From Antennarius striatus (Eukaryota; Chordata; Actinopteri; Lophiiformes; Antennariidae), in assembly GCF_040054535.1 (NCBI RefSeq), contig NC_090783.1:3585501-3649500 (forward strand): a stretch of DNA of 64,000 nucleotides. Direction: 5' to 3'. Position 1 is the first letter of the stretch, and each line of letters opens with the position of its first letter. The translations under genes were made by a program, and so were the position numbers. The notes below the pieces were generated by a model that made no database searches, was not told where the DNA came from, and saw only the letters and a program-made list of their open reading frames with translations. Below, one piece after another: positions 1 to 12,598 of this stretch.

Positions 1-3000
1 CAAAGGAACAAGAAAGTTTCCATAGAGTTATTTTTCAAATCCGTGCCCTAGTTTTGTTCACCAGAACATTTGGTGACTTAAGTTTGTCTCGTGTCATTTT
101 ACTTTCTCATTTTGCCGTGGTTTATTTAGTGACTGTAATTTAGAGTTTGGTGGGCCACTCTGGTCTGGTGTGTATATAATTACTGAGTGTAATAGCTGTG
201 GGACTACAAATACTCAAGTCAGAGCTATAAGCCAAAGAAAGCCATGACGTCCAACGCCACAAGCCCATCAAGTCTTATTAAGCTGTTGAGTGATCCACTG
301 GGACCATTCCTTTCATATCAGAGGACTAATAGGGTTTGAGCTTTGAACCTTTAAAACCCAGAACACTGCGGTAACTATAGGAGGTGGCTAATCCTCTTTG
401 CTTTCTTTATTAGAACATTATCAATGATTTGAACTCATCACTCACACCTTTTCCATCATATCGTGTCCATTCTTCTCCCCTGATAACCTGCAAATCCCTC
501 AAACAGACATGTTTTAATGTTGCTGACCTTGACAAAGCTGCCGATGAAACTCAGCTCTTTACAGACTGAGCATGTCGATTTCCAAGAAGAAGGAGGGTAT
601 AAAAATGATGTTTTGTGTAATTAATATTTGAGATGGGCTCAAAACTGCAGCTGTTTTTGTTAAATCTGCAGTTACGAGTTGTTTTCAAGAGAATCAAACG
701 AGCCGGTGCGACCCTGCGGATCAGAAACCTATCAGCGTACACACAGAGGACAGCAACAAGGACCACAAATCAATCCCAATGTTTATTTACCACTAGTGTT
801 TGTGTATCATTTTTGTCCTAAAGTGCTTTCCTTTGCAGAATCTATCCAGGATGCCTCTCTCTGGTTGGAAAGAATCAAAACAGATCAGACATTTTCCAAA
901 TACTTTTTAACACCTCCTTCTTTCATCGTCCACAAACACAAACATAATCCAATTCTTGTTCATTATTCCATTAAAAAATTTCACCATCATCCAGGTAAAA
1001 AATTTAATTTTTTTCTAATCGCATGTAAGAATTAGTTACCAGACACCCTACGGCAGACTGTCTGTGTGTGTGTGCGCGCGTGTGTGTGTCAAGGAAAGAG
1101 TGAACAGTCAATGAAGATAAGCTGCCTATGGCCTCGAGGGTCCTGACCCTGAAGTGGTCATACAGACTGACACACTCCTGAGGACATCTATTTAAAGACT
1201 AAACAAAAACGTTATCAGGGCTGCATTCAAAAGCTTTTCAACTGCAAAAATTCATTAAGATTTAACACATATTGATGAACTAATATTCTATTACCTGTGA
1301 GGATGTAATGAACGTTAATAAGTTGGCTTGTCTCAGGGGGTTGAGAACCATAACACTAATCTCAGCATCAGAATTAAAAAAACAAATGACTTTTAAACAA
1401 GGCACACGGACTTTCCCCAGCGATCCAACATAAATCCCAGGCAAGACATTTCCAGTCTAAAGCCCAACTGACAGCCAGAGTTATTTTAGCTGCGCATTTT
1501 TGTGGTAAAAATGTGGGAAGTGCAGGGTTGTGGTTAGAAAAAAAACACAAGGCTTGAGAATCAAAACTAGGAATAAAAAAATAGTTTGAAATTTAATCCT
1601 CATGTATGAGTTCACCCAAGTCACTAAAACAATGAGACAGACGATAGCTCAGCACCGGACAAGAAAAAATAAATGTACGTAAAATGTTAATATTAATATT
1701 AATTTTAAATACCGAATGCACGACTGATATCATCAAACAAACAAGTCTTTACGCAGAGCTCTGTTTTAAAAGTCTTATTCACACCAATACAAAGCTGCTT
1801 CCTGTCAGAGGCAGACGCATTGATACCGACTGAACAAAAAACACTTCCTACAGAGTCTCCGTTATCATCTTTGTTTGTCCAACCTTGCCACTCATTAGCA
1901 GACCCCCCTCTGGCTGTATGAATGGAGAGGGAAGGTCAATATTGCAGCCCTGCATGCCCACTCACTGCCCATACTGCAAACAACAGAAGCCCATGTGTTC
2001 TGCAGATTGCGTCACAACCCAACTAATGAGCAGAGCCATTGGCCTGAGAGCACTAATGCAATTATGCAACACAAGCCCAGGCGCTGTGAGCCAGGGCTAT
2101 TAGTGAAGGAGAATGAATTGGATGTGACAATTTGTGGGTTTGTTATCTTACCAGTACTTCGTAAAAAGATCTTGATGCATTCGCTGTGCGAACCAGAATG
2201 TGGAGATGAAGAAGAGACAAAATAAAATTCAAGTCTGTGGACGAGCGATGAAGGAAAAGATGAAACTCCAAGTGAAAACAAGGGAGCAGCGACATAAAAG
2301 AAAGAGTTCTGAGATGCAAAGACATGATATCAGCATGTGGTGTTGTGTTATTAGGGGATGCAGCATCAGCATTTAACAACCCCTCTCCAACTTCTTTAAT
2401 GTTCAAACACTTCATTCAAAGCTCTGCAGTAGAAGCTAATGATTACTCTATATAAACAACAGGCTCCCGACTGAGACACACAAAGCAGTGCAACACAATT
2501 AAATGACTGGATGCACAAATGGCGGGGTGTTACACAACACTAAATGCCAAAGCAATCACAAAGTTGGAGCTTGAGCTTTTCCGTGCTGGACATTAGCGGC
2601 GGAGCCGGGTCCCCGTTCCAAGCTTTAGCTCTTTCAAATGGTTGAGTGACGGGGGAACAACTGTCGCTCACCTCCAAATGTCAACCGCTTTCAGTTTAAA
2701 ATACGACGTTTAAACTCGGATTCTGTCAGCCAAAGACAGGCTCATCTGCTACATGTCATAATTACCCGTGATCACATGTTGAGGCTCCAGGAAAGCAAGA
2801 AATGAAGTGATTTCTTTAAAAGCAAGAGAGCCTAGTGTTTGTGCTCTAAACACAACTGCACAAATAGTGATCTGCTTTTGAACAGGAGTTTCATGTTCAC
2901 ACTTCAGAGGAAGAAAATTCTTGATTGTCACGTGCTAAATGAACTAACTACTATTAGATAAATAAGAGAGGCGGCAAAATTGTGTCTAAAGACGGTCGAT

Positions 3001-6000
3001 GGAAAACAGAAGAAAGCAGGAATTAGTGAAGATAAATAGTGACATAGATTTAGAGAATGAGGGAGGAAGGCGAAGCAGTGGTGAAGAAATTAATCCTTAA
3101 AAGGATTCATTCCTGCCTCCGCACTTCCAACTAAATTCGTTGTAATCTGCGATTTTTCACTCTCATTTTGTTAAGTAGAAAATAATGTATGATAGAGAGG
3201 GAGCCAAATTGCACCTCAACAGGTGACAAATTAATGGCTGAAGAACAAATTAGTAGTCTTGCAGAAAGATCTTATGCCTTGGAGAGAAAAAGGAACTGCA
3301 AATTACATTAAGAAGAATGTTTTTTAAAGACTCGTTACATATTTCTTTTCTAAAATTCACAAAACCTAAGGATAAAACAAACAATCTTGAAAACAGTCTA
3401 TGGTTGGCATAAGGGGAAGACTAAAACAGAACGGCTATCAGCTGGGGCTAAGATTACATACCCCACGCATAGTCTGGATTCCTCAGGTACCGGCGTTAAG
3501 TGTTGAGCATGAAGATAAGAGGGACTTGATTAGCAGGGGTGCTATATTTACTGCATTTAGATGAGACCCTTTACTCTCTGAGGTTGTACCAATCACTGAG
3601 GAATTCATATTTACTTTACTTTTATTTTAAGGGCTACAAAGTCGACCACCAACACTCCAGACAAGCTCAAACCACTGAGTTTGGCTTCTGTAATGCTTCT
3701 ATTTTCCATGGTGGTCACAGAAAAATGCTGCGTTCAGCCACAAAAACCTCCAAGAGAACGGAATGAGGAAGAGAACCAGGCAAAACAGAAGAGCTCTGAC
3801 AAGCTCTTTGACTGGTTGAACTTCAATACCTCAAGGCATTATGTATTTGAACATAAAAATATAGTTATACGTAGAATCTCTAAATTATTTTGGTCTCATC
3901 ATTATACCAACCAAGACTGGAATAAATCCATTTATATTTCAACAACAGCAAATTTGCCATAAAAAGAAGAAAGTTTTCCAGGGATATTTACAGGGAATAA
4001 AGTTCTTAACCACATATCAGAAAGGGAACCAAGCAAAACCACGCTAGAATCCGAGGCTGGGAACCACCCCTTACTGTGTACCCAAGGGGTCAAGGTGACA
4101 TTCCACAACACCTCTGAGACCGGCCTAATGGAGAGATCGGTGCTGGCTTTTGTTTAGTGGGAAACAGGAGAACATGAAAAAGTGTGCAACAAGAGATGGA
4201 AGTATGTAAAAGAGACACAAAGCGGAAAACCAGATTCTGGGGCAAAATTATCTGAATGGACGGAAAGAGAAAGTTTTTAGGGACTGAATCAATCCAGTTT
4301 TTGACAGATTATGTATTAATATCAACCCCTTTCCTTTAAAAATACAAACCTTTTACCGAGGCTGAAATTGAGATGTTCACAACTGTATAAATTTTTTTTT
4401 TTTTTTTTTTGCTTTAATTTCTGAGGTGTCTGTGGTAGCAGCCAATGTTTGGACATAATTTTCACCGTCAGGAAAAAACAAAACAAAAATTCTACTATCA
4501 GGCTATAATTGTGGGTTTTGGCGTGACGGATAAACACTTTTTGGTGTTTTGGGCTGTAAAATCTATTTACATCTCTTTTCATTTGCATTCCATTTAAATC
4601 AGCATCAGCACATTCAGGCCAAATACTGAGCAGTATTTTTTGTTTGTTTGTAATGAAAGGTGAGCTAAATAATAATAAACATAAAAGAGACAAATACGCA
4701 GTAAATTATACTTTAATTAAGCATTTAAATGCTGCATCAATTTTATTTTTTGAATTAGAAAGTGGAATGGTGAAGTTAAATTACTCGGTGATCCATAATA
4801 CCCACAGAATTTCTTCTGATATTTAGTTAGAGGATGTAAATAAACATAAATCAACCAAAAAAGGTGCCACAGTCCAACAAGCAGAGGAATGTTCCTCTTA
4901 CCTTCATAAAACCGAAGGACTGGAGGCTGAGTAGATACAGTCAGGTGTAGGTGAGCCTTTACTCGTCCTCCTCTTCTTCTTATATTCTGATTTCTGTCCT
5001 TTTCCCTTCGTTGGGGGGTAATCTTCTCCTCTACTCAGACTTATTCCCAGATCACACTCTGTGTAATGCCTGGAACACACACGGACAACAGAACGGGGAG
5101 AAAGTTAGCCAAAGAGTGGGAGTGACAGAGAAAGAGTTCCCTGTTTGGATGAAGCAGTGATCAGATACGGCTATTTTCAGATCAGGCATGCTCGTCTATG
5201 AGACTGGAAAGTTACCCCCCCCACAGTATACGGGTGGGGGCTAAGTGACACGTTTGACTATCTCTTTTTTACTACACGAACACATGTTTGCATACATGCA
5301 TGCATACCTCACAGCATGTACCCACGTATGCAAGTAAAAACAAACTATATCTTCACATCCGTTGGCATACTGTGAAACGGCGATCTGGCCGTAAACAAAC
5401 TGTAAATCTACAAAATCCACGACGAACGGCGGGCAAACTTCTGGCTAATAACGGATGGTTAGGATACCAGCGACCGGGAGCAGAAAGGGCCGTTTGGACC
5501 GAGTCTCCTCCCTGCTTTTAATGTCACACGGTAGCCCATGCCGTCAGCGCGGGGGTATGTAAAGTGAAGTTGTCCACACAGAACCTGACAAGTGTCAAAT
5601 TGTTCTCACATGAGATTTCTTTTGACTCTCTGCTGACACTTTGATTGCCTGTAAAGAAGAGTCGCTCACGGATGAGCGAATGTTTCAGCAGACGGACCGA
5701 CTCGCAATTTTTCATCACAAATAAACCGTGAGTGGGACTGCAGTGTCGTGTCACATTGTAAAAATATGCGTCCAATCATCTGAGTCATTAATAATGTTAA
5801 CTGCTGTGTAATCCATATGGGAATGTATATTTTTGGAAATGACCACACACATGCACACACAGGCTGAATATACACAGCAGCGAGGTCAGCCAGGAGCACC
5901 TCTAGACCCCAGACTCCCTGCCATTCCCAGAATGATGATGCAACGACCGCTATTAGCATCTCATTTTTAGAGCACAGATACCTAAAACCAACCAGGATAG

Positions 6001-7518
6001 TCACTGCGCAAAAGGTTTTTTTTAACAATTCTACCTTCTTCTTCTTTCTTTTTTTTTAAACCCATAGTTGACAACAAACAAAACAGGAAGAAAAATAGGA
6101 TGGATGGGGGCATCTGAGAAGAGATCAGGGAATCCATTAATCTGTGGAAAGTTATCGTGATAAAAATATGACGTATGAAAGACGTTTGGCGTTTCTTCTA
6201 AAACACAGAATAATATTTTGCTTCCCATTTGTTCTTTAGACAATGAATTATGCTGCTTTGGTGGTCCACCTAATTAAATATATCTTCGCCTGGTACAGAA
6301 TTAGAGGACCTCTGCATTTAATTTCGAGAAAAATGCCTGCAATGCTTGCACATTAAGATCTACCACACATTAGAGGATGCTGTGGACCCAGAGTAATAAA
6401 AATTATACAGCTCACGGGAAGTAAAGAAGTGAAAAACCATCAGTCAAATAATGTTCTCCTGGAATAATTATCAAACTGATAACAATATCAATGCAGATCT
6501 AAATTCCATGGGTAAGATTCCTTTCTCAAGCAGTCATACTATGGCGAATAAACATCACAGGACTGTTGCTTCTAAGTGCAATGATATAATGGAGAGACTG
6601 AGCTGACTCGGTGGAGTGCTGTCTAGCTCTGTAATCTATGACTATGAGCAGAGAGTGCACTTTGCTGTTAATCTGGGTTTTTCTATCTATGGCATCACAT
6701 TAGTCCACAGACCTTCGAAGACGGCTCGGCAAAAAAACCTTCAAAACGGTCCCTTGTGTAGATCAACACCTTATTGACTCTTGTTGAAAGTGCATTGAAA
6801 GAGTTTAAAGAAGTCAATGGCGAGTACTTAACATAAAACCCACAAGTAAGCATGATGAAACTTTCCGTGACATCTCCATCCTCTCATTCACGTTTGGACG
6901 GGTACGGAAGTTGTGTGCTTAATGGATAAAATAATTAAAACCAACATGACACAGTAGCAGCTCATTAAAGAGCAAACTATTTTTATAGACACTCAGAGAC
7001 CCTTTGACCTATGAGCCACTCTGGAAAACACTGGCCGAGCCAACGCCATCTCACCCCTAGTTTCAACACCTAATTCATTATCAGCTTCTGCAAGGTCCCG
7101 CCATTCACACTCAAGTAAGTGACTGGTTATAAAAAGCAGAAGAGCTGTCACTTACTGAAAAACACTTAAATCTGGGCACGGATCACGAATGGAAACACAC
7201 AACCACAGATATATCGTTCCGTGAGGTCAACTTTTTGTTGATTGGGAACAACAAAAAAATGCAACAGAATATTTATTGAACTGCATCTTCAAACGACAGT
7301 CATGGAGAAAGATCAGGGAGCAAGTGTGGCCTCCAGGCAACCCCTATTATCATTGAGACCAAGACTTAAGTAGGCATGTCGCACATAACCTGAACCGTGA
7401 CATCAGGCTTTGAAGGAGGGGAGAGAAAGAGGGGGAGATTAAAGAATTAAAAAAAAACAGGGGAGGTGGGGGTCAATGACAAAAATAGAGGAGAGAAAAA
7501 GAAATAAACACAGTGAAC

Positions 7519-7599
<81 letters not shown>

Positions 7600-8639
7600 T
7601 GGAGAGATCACCAGGGTGTAATAGAAAGGGCAAGAAAGTGAGTAATGGTAGTGAGGAGAAAATGCATTACATTCTTATTCCCTTATGGCGTTAACCCCCC
7701 CCTTCTTGCTCACTTCCACTTCCTCGTCTCTCTCAGTAACACTAAACCAGCAGGTGCGAGTGAGCTAACATTAACAGAGACATTCTTTCTAGCTCATCAA
7801 TCAAGTCAAAACGCTACGATCACCTGTACCTTTAAATTCCCACATTCGAAGCTGTGTGAGAGGCTTTTCACAGAAATCTGTTGCATGTCACGCTGCACGC
7901 CGCATCCTCTTTCCTGCACATAAATAGGATTATAAAGACACAATAAACACGACATCATATAGATAGAGTGGACTTAAAGCCTCCATGCACATGAGCCAGG
8001 TCATTCACACTGGGAGCAATGTGAGGTTCCCAGAGTGATAGCGTTACACACTTTGTGCATCCTGGACACCTCCCACTCTACCTGTTCATCCAGCCTTCAC
8101 ATTGGACTTGAGGATGCTATCCATTGCCGCCTGCCTTTTCATTTTGTTTAATCAGTACATCATTTCTTTGTAACAGTTAGCTGATAATATGAAGGAAGCA
8201 AAGATAATGGCCGTTCCTTATTACTTTCTGTCAGATGGAGGATAACATAGAGGCATCAAGTGCACAGGGGTCCCTTTTCTATTCACCCAAAGCTTCTTGA
8301 GTCATAAATAGGATATGAACCAAAACATTGCTAGAAATAATAGGAAAGTACAATTCAATATTGACTTTAGGGTGTCTGTGCAAAGCATGTGCATTTACAA
8401 TTTACCTCATGAATAGAAAATGTATCAGGAACCAAATTAAACCTACTTTTTTTATTACACATAAAATACTGCACTGCACAACAAGAGATCATCCAAATCA
8501 TTTTGGATCAAAATCATTCTTAAAAAACCTAAATTCATTCGTTTTCCTACTAATAATTCTCCTGGCTGTCTCTTATCCTTGTGGGATTTAATGCCACTAG
8601 ATCTAGATTTATTTATTTATTTATTTTTACAGTTTAAAA
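1..8639. other. Non-coding stretch, probable intron or flank of a minus-strand gene
   Basis: No credible gene. Open frames are short, lack domain signatures and have no coding composition. A (GT)37 array lies at 7523-7596, with a T20 tract near 4391-4410. Two isolated minus-strand exon-like segments (2152-2183 and 4902-4926) have good donors but cannot be tied to any protein. If the island at 9 kb is the promoter of a leftward gene, this region would be its first intron. Confidence 0.5.
7523..7596. repeat. (GT)n microsatellite, about 37 units
   Basis: Uninterrupted alternating T and G. The long Val/Cys and Thr/His frames across it are artefacts of the repeat. Confidence 0.98.
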
Positions 8640-9480
8640 GCTTGCAATCCCACAAAACCCGACCGCATCTTCCTTTTAAACGCTGGAAGCATCAATCCAT
8701 TGGAATGCACTCATCTTTGCCGCATCCCGGATGAGCTGCTTCATTTGCCCCGGTCGAGATGGTTTCAACCACGGGGTAATCATAGCTCGGAAATAACACG
8801 GAATAAAACCTAAATCAAATCCGCTACAACCGCTCACATTAACGCTAAAGCTGCGTCGTTTCCGAAACTGCGCGTATCTTACCTGTAAACAAATGCCGTC
8901 ACTCGACTAATTCCGGAACATTTCGTCAGGTGGATTAAAAAAAAAAAAAAAGTCGCTTCCATGTAGGAAACAGAAATTGGAAGCGGCGCAGGATATAGAC
9001 ATGGAGCGCTACCGCTAAGGAAGCTAGCGCGGCGTCCGTGGATGAAACCGTACACCTGTTTTTCGACGCCGCTCGGCTAACTGAAGACAACTCGCCCCAG
9101 GGGTGACCGGGGCTCTGGCGGCAATGCGGTGAAGCTCGAACCGTCCTATCCCCGGTACTCAAGACGTAAACCCCCCCCCCACGGACGGAACTCTACCGGC
9201 TCCGGAGAGCTTCCATCCCGCCCAGAAACGGACTGCGTCAGCCGCGGCGTTCCGGTGTTTTGTTATTATTGAATGATGCCGCGGCCTCGTGCGCAAAATG
9301 GCCTCTTGTTATTTTCATTCAGCAACAGTCTGGCGCGAGCTGCTTCTCATTGGGTCGCAGGGTAGCCATGGCAACGACCGCGGTTCAATCAAGACTGCCT
9401 GCGTGCGGTTTAGCGCTGACCGGGAAGTACCGCTGTTTTCTAGCGGATGGAGAAATGCGCAGAAGCTGGAGCGTCTATGG
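8640..9480 (-). promoter_or_regulatory. CpG-rich promoter island with minus-strand 5' exon candidate (sorbs2-like by synteny)
   Basis: This 0.8 kb is far richer in CpG than the AT-rich DNA on either side and has the look of a vertebrate housekeeping promoter. On the minus strand a near-consensus donor, CAG|GTAAGA, has its last exon base at 8883. The segment from roughly 9200 down to 8883 could therefore be an untranslated first exon of a gene running left. A CCAAT box (ATTGG, about 9348), a palindromic RFX X-box (9362-9375) and a YY1-like AAAATGGC (about 9295) sit at the right side. In mammals SORBS2 lies next to TLR3 and points away from it, which fits this orientation. I recognised no SORBS2 protein sequence, so the gene name is inference only and no symbol is given. 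Confidence 0.5.
9362..9375. promoter_or_regulatory. RFX X-box palindrome
   Basis: GTAGCC-AT-GGCAAC matches the X-box consensus GTNRCC-N(0-3)-RGYAAC at every position. It lies inside the CpG island, where RFX-family factors commonly bind. The match is direct; use in vivo is inferred. Confidence 0.6.
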
Positions 9481-11553
9481 ATGACAGTGTAGTGTTTTGA
9501 CTGATTTCCCTTACTCAAACAGCACTTCTGGAGTAAAATCAGCTACAATTAAATTGTATTAAATTAAATTAAATTAAATTAAATTAAGGAAAGGAAATAA
9601 AATAAATAATTTATGTAATTTCTAAAATACATATGCAGACGCATTCCAACACAATGTAATGGTGCTCTACCCTGTCACACTGTTGTACTATTATTTATGG
9701 TCAGTCTCCCTCCTCTCTGAGATGAGCTAGCTACACCCGCCCCCCCCTCCACCCAGAAGAGGTAGGGAGATGGGGTGGGGGTGGGGAGGGGCAGAAGGAG
9801 AGATGGAGACATATATAACTTATACATATTGCATTAGTTAATTAATTATTACTACCTCTGCCTAAGAGCTGGAGGAGGGCATGTGTTGTGCTTCTTTGTT
9901 GGTTTGTTCACCAACATCTCAGAAAGTTGTCAACAGATTTTGATTAAGTTTCGAGTGGCCGTGGAGGAACTGGAAGATGATGAGAGGAGGTGAGTACTGG
10001 TTAAGGTTGAGAGCAATGATGCGATAATTCAATAGTGACGCTGGTGTTGATACAGGTATTTGCTCTTCTGGTTCTTTTTAGTCATGTGTTTTTATTCCTC
10101 TGTTTAGTTATTAGTTCTTTTTCACACTTATATGAGACTCAAAAGAAATGTTGATTTTTTTCCCATGGGATGTTTCCTGTAAAAGATTAAGCCTAAGGAA
10201 AGATTCTGCTGTTAAACGTGTGCATTCCATTATCACACCAGTTGCATTTTTCATTATATTCTAGTTGTCAAGACAGACAAGAGAGAGAGAGAAGGGGAGA
10301 CCACACAGTTATAGAACCAAGTGTGTTATTATGTCGTGTACGTGTCTTACATTAATTTATGGTATAAATCTATACACCAAATTTATATGTCATTTTTCTG
10401 GCTTCAAAACTTGGACAGAATTCTGATTATTACAGTGGCAAAAGAACAAATACAGCACCAATAAATCTTCAAATCACAACAGAGGAAAGCTGAGCCCCTT
10501 TACGTTCTATCCCTTGCCCCTGCATCGTGTTAATGGTTAGAACATGATGATAATACATTTGGGCTTAGTCAGTGATCCACCAATTTGTACTAGGATAAGA
10601 TGGAGCTGTGCCAACATCTGTGTGTGTCCCTGGCAGCGAATCACCTTGACATCAATCCTGTTTCAATGGAATTGCTGAGCCGCACATAAATAAAGTTTTA
10701 AATTGCCTTCTTTGCAGAATAATATAACTGGTTAAGGAGGCCTAGCTGGTGTATGAAGGATAGGGATACAGATCGTAGCAGAGAATTATAAAATAAATAT
10801 GGGCCAATATAACTGAAGTGTGTTATATTTAACCTTACACAGTAGATGTGCAAGCTGTTAGTCAATGGAGATTATCTGGAGCACTGCAGGATGTAGGTTA
10901 ACAAGGATATTTATACAACTCAGATTTTTAGGTCATTGTCAGGCGCAAACATTTTCTTTGTAGAAGGGAGATTATTGCTTGTCTTCCTTGCAGAATTCTG
11001 CAAAGGCAATTTATAAAAAGATTGATTGTGTTTTAAGAACACAGTGAGGTATTTTAAATAAGTGAGTTTACTTCACTTTACTTTGCATCTAGACTGCAAA
11101 TGTCGCACCGCAAGTGTTGATTCTTCAGCTGTTGACAGTGGCTGACAGGAGTTTGTTTTAGGAAAATCTAACCTGACACTCTGTGAATCTCTGGTAGGTG
11201 TGGATTTATATCAGCCCTGGCATGTTGTGTTTAACACACAACATTTCAAAGTATAACTGACGGTCTTCTGCCCCTTTATGGTGAATAACAAAGAGTACTG
11301 ATTTTAAATATGTAAATACAATTTTTAAAAAAAAAATCAATTCTGTCTCTTTATGGAAACTTAAACGCAGCTGTTAAATCATTGACAGATTGGGTTGTAT
11401 TGGTTTGTAGTAAATGATATGTTTCCCTCGACTGTGGCAGAAAATACACCATCTTTTTAATGATTTAACATGTTGTTGCTTTCATTTTACGGGTTATAGG
11501 AAGAGCAGCTTGTGTTCTGTCCCTCTGATGCACCTGAAGGATAAGAGAGAATT

Positions 11554-11613
11554 ATCCATCCATCCATCCATCCATCCATCCATCCATCCATCCATTCATT
11601 CATCCATCTATCT
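11554..11613. repeat. (ATCC)n microsatellite
   Basis: About 15 tetranucleotide units, with a few ATTC and ATCT variants at the right end. It lies about 10 bp before the foldback element. Confidence 0.97.
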
Positions 11614-11623
11614 AGCGAAGAAG

Positions 11624-11898
11624 CCAATAACATAACAGCCAAAAATTTAATACATTTGAAAAACTTTTGTGATATAATGCGCCAATAACGTAATAGTCCT
11701 GAAACAATTGCGTGATAAATTTTGGCTAATAATGAAATAATTAGGGGTTAGGGTCAGGGATTATTGTTAAGGTTAGTAATAAATTATTACAAAAATTACA
11801 ATATTATTAGTTCAGGACTTTTATTACATCATTATTGGCCTATTACATTTCAAAAACAGGCAAATATGTTCCATTATAGGCTATTATTATATTATTGG
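11624..11898. mobile_element. Foldback (MITE-like) element, about 275 bp
   Basis: The left edge starts CCAATAACATAAC. The right edge, read on the other strand, starts CCAATAATATAAT. Inner arms also pair: CCAATAACGTAATAGTCCTG near 11681 against its near-complement around 11812-11840. The unpaired centre carries GGTTAGGGTCAGGG-like sequence. There is no coding capacity. Long imperfect inverted repeats around a short centre are typical of non-autonomous DNA elements. No target duplication was established. Confidence 0.55.
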
Positions 11899-12547
11899 GT
11901 AGAAATCACTCAGAAATGTTAAAACATTTATGAGGTTGTTTTGTTTGTTATTTAGTTGACATAGAAGTTAAAGAAAAGATGTGACTGTTTCCCTGTAAAT
12001 TTGAAGAATGCATCCATTCATATGGAAATTTAAAAATGCAAATGACAAAAACAACAATAAAAATGTCAGCTCTGATGTGGTGTTACGACTGATAGAGCTC
12101 TGTGGTGTTGTTAAAGACGGCATAGCACTGCTTAGAAAATGAAACCAATGAAACATTGGTTATGATATTTAAAAAATCTAAACAGAGGATGCATTATCTG
12201 TAGATTACCTGGGTGTACTGTATATTTTTTCAAGATATAATTACCCACTTCAGTTACATTCATGATTGATTTTCCTGTCAGTTCACTTAGTGTAATGAAT
12301 ATTACTGGCCGTATTCAACGGTTTAGAGCTGCACGGTGAGGGAGTGTTTAAAAGGGATTAATTAAGATGTCATCTTTGATATACATAACACTTTTAGTTA
12401 CATTAACGACAAACGCATAATGAACATTTTTAAAGCTGCAACGTTGACACATGCATAAAGAGACCTCTCTTCTGTCGACATGAAAGGTGTACAAATATAG
12501 AATGTTATTGATAGTTGACCTTTCTGAAGTGCCAACCTGACCACATC

Positions 12548-12552
<5 letters not shown>

Positions 12553-12597
<45 letters not shown>
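12553..12597. repeat. (GT)n microsatellite
   Basis: About 22 uninterrupted units, followed by GCACGCATGCATG. Confidence 0.97.

Positions 12598-12598
<1 letters not shown>

Noticed and set aside
2152..2183. Minus-strand exon-like segment (pyrimidine-rich tract, CACAG acceptor, CTG|GTAAGA donor, 32 nt)
   Set aside because: The splice signals look good, but no frame matches a protein I know and no neighbouring exon supports it.
4902..4926. Minus-strand 25-nt microexon candidate (GAAG|GTAAGA donor)
   Set aside because: The acceptor lacks a pyrimidine tract and the peptide is uninformative.
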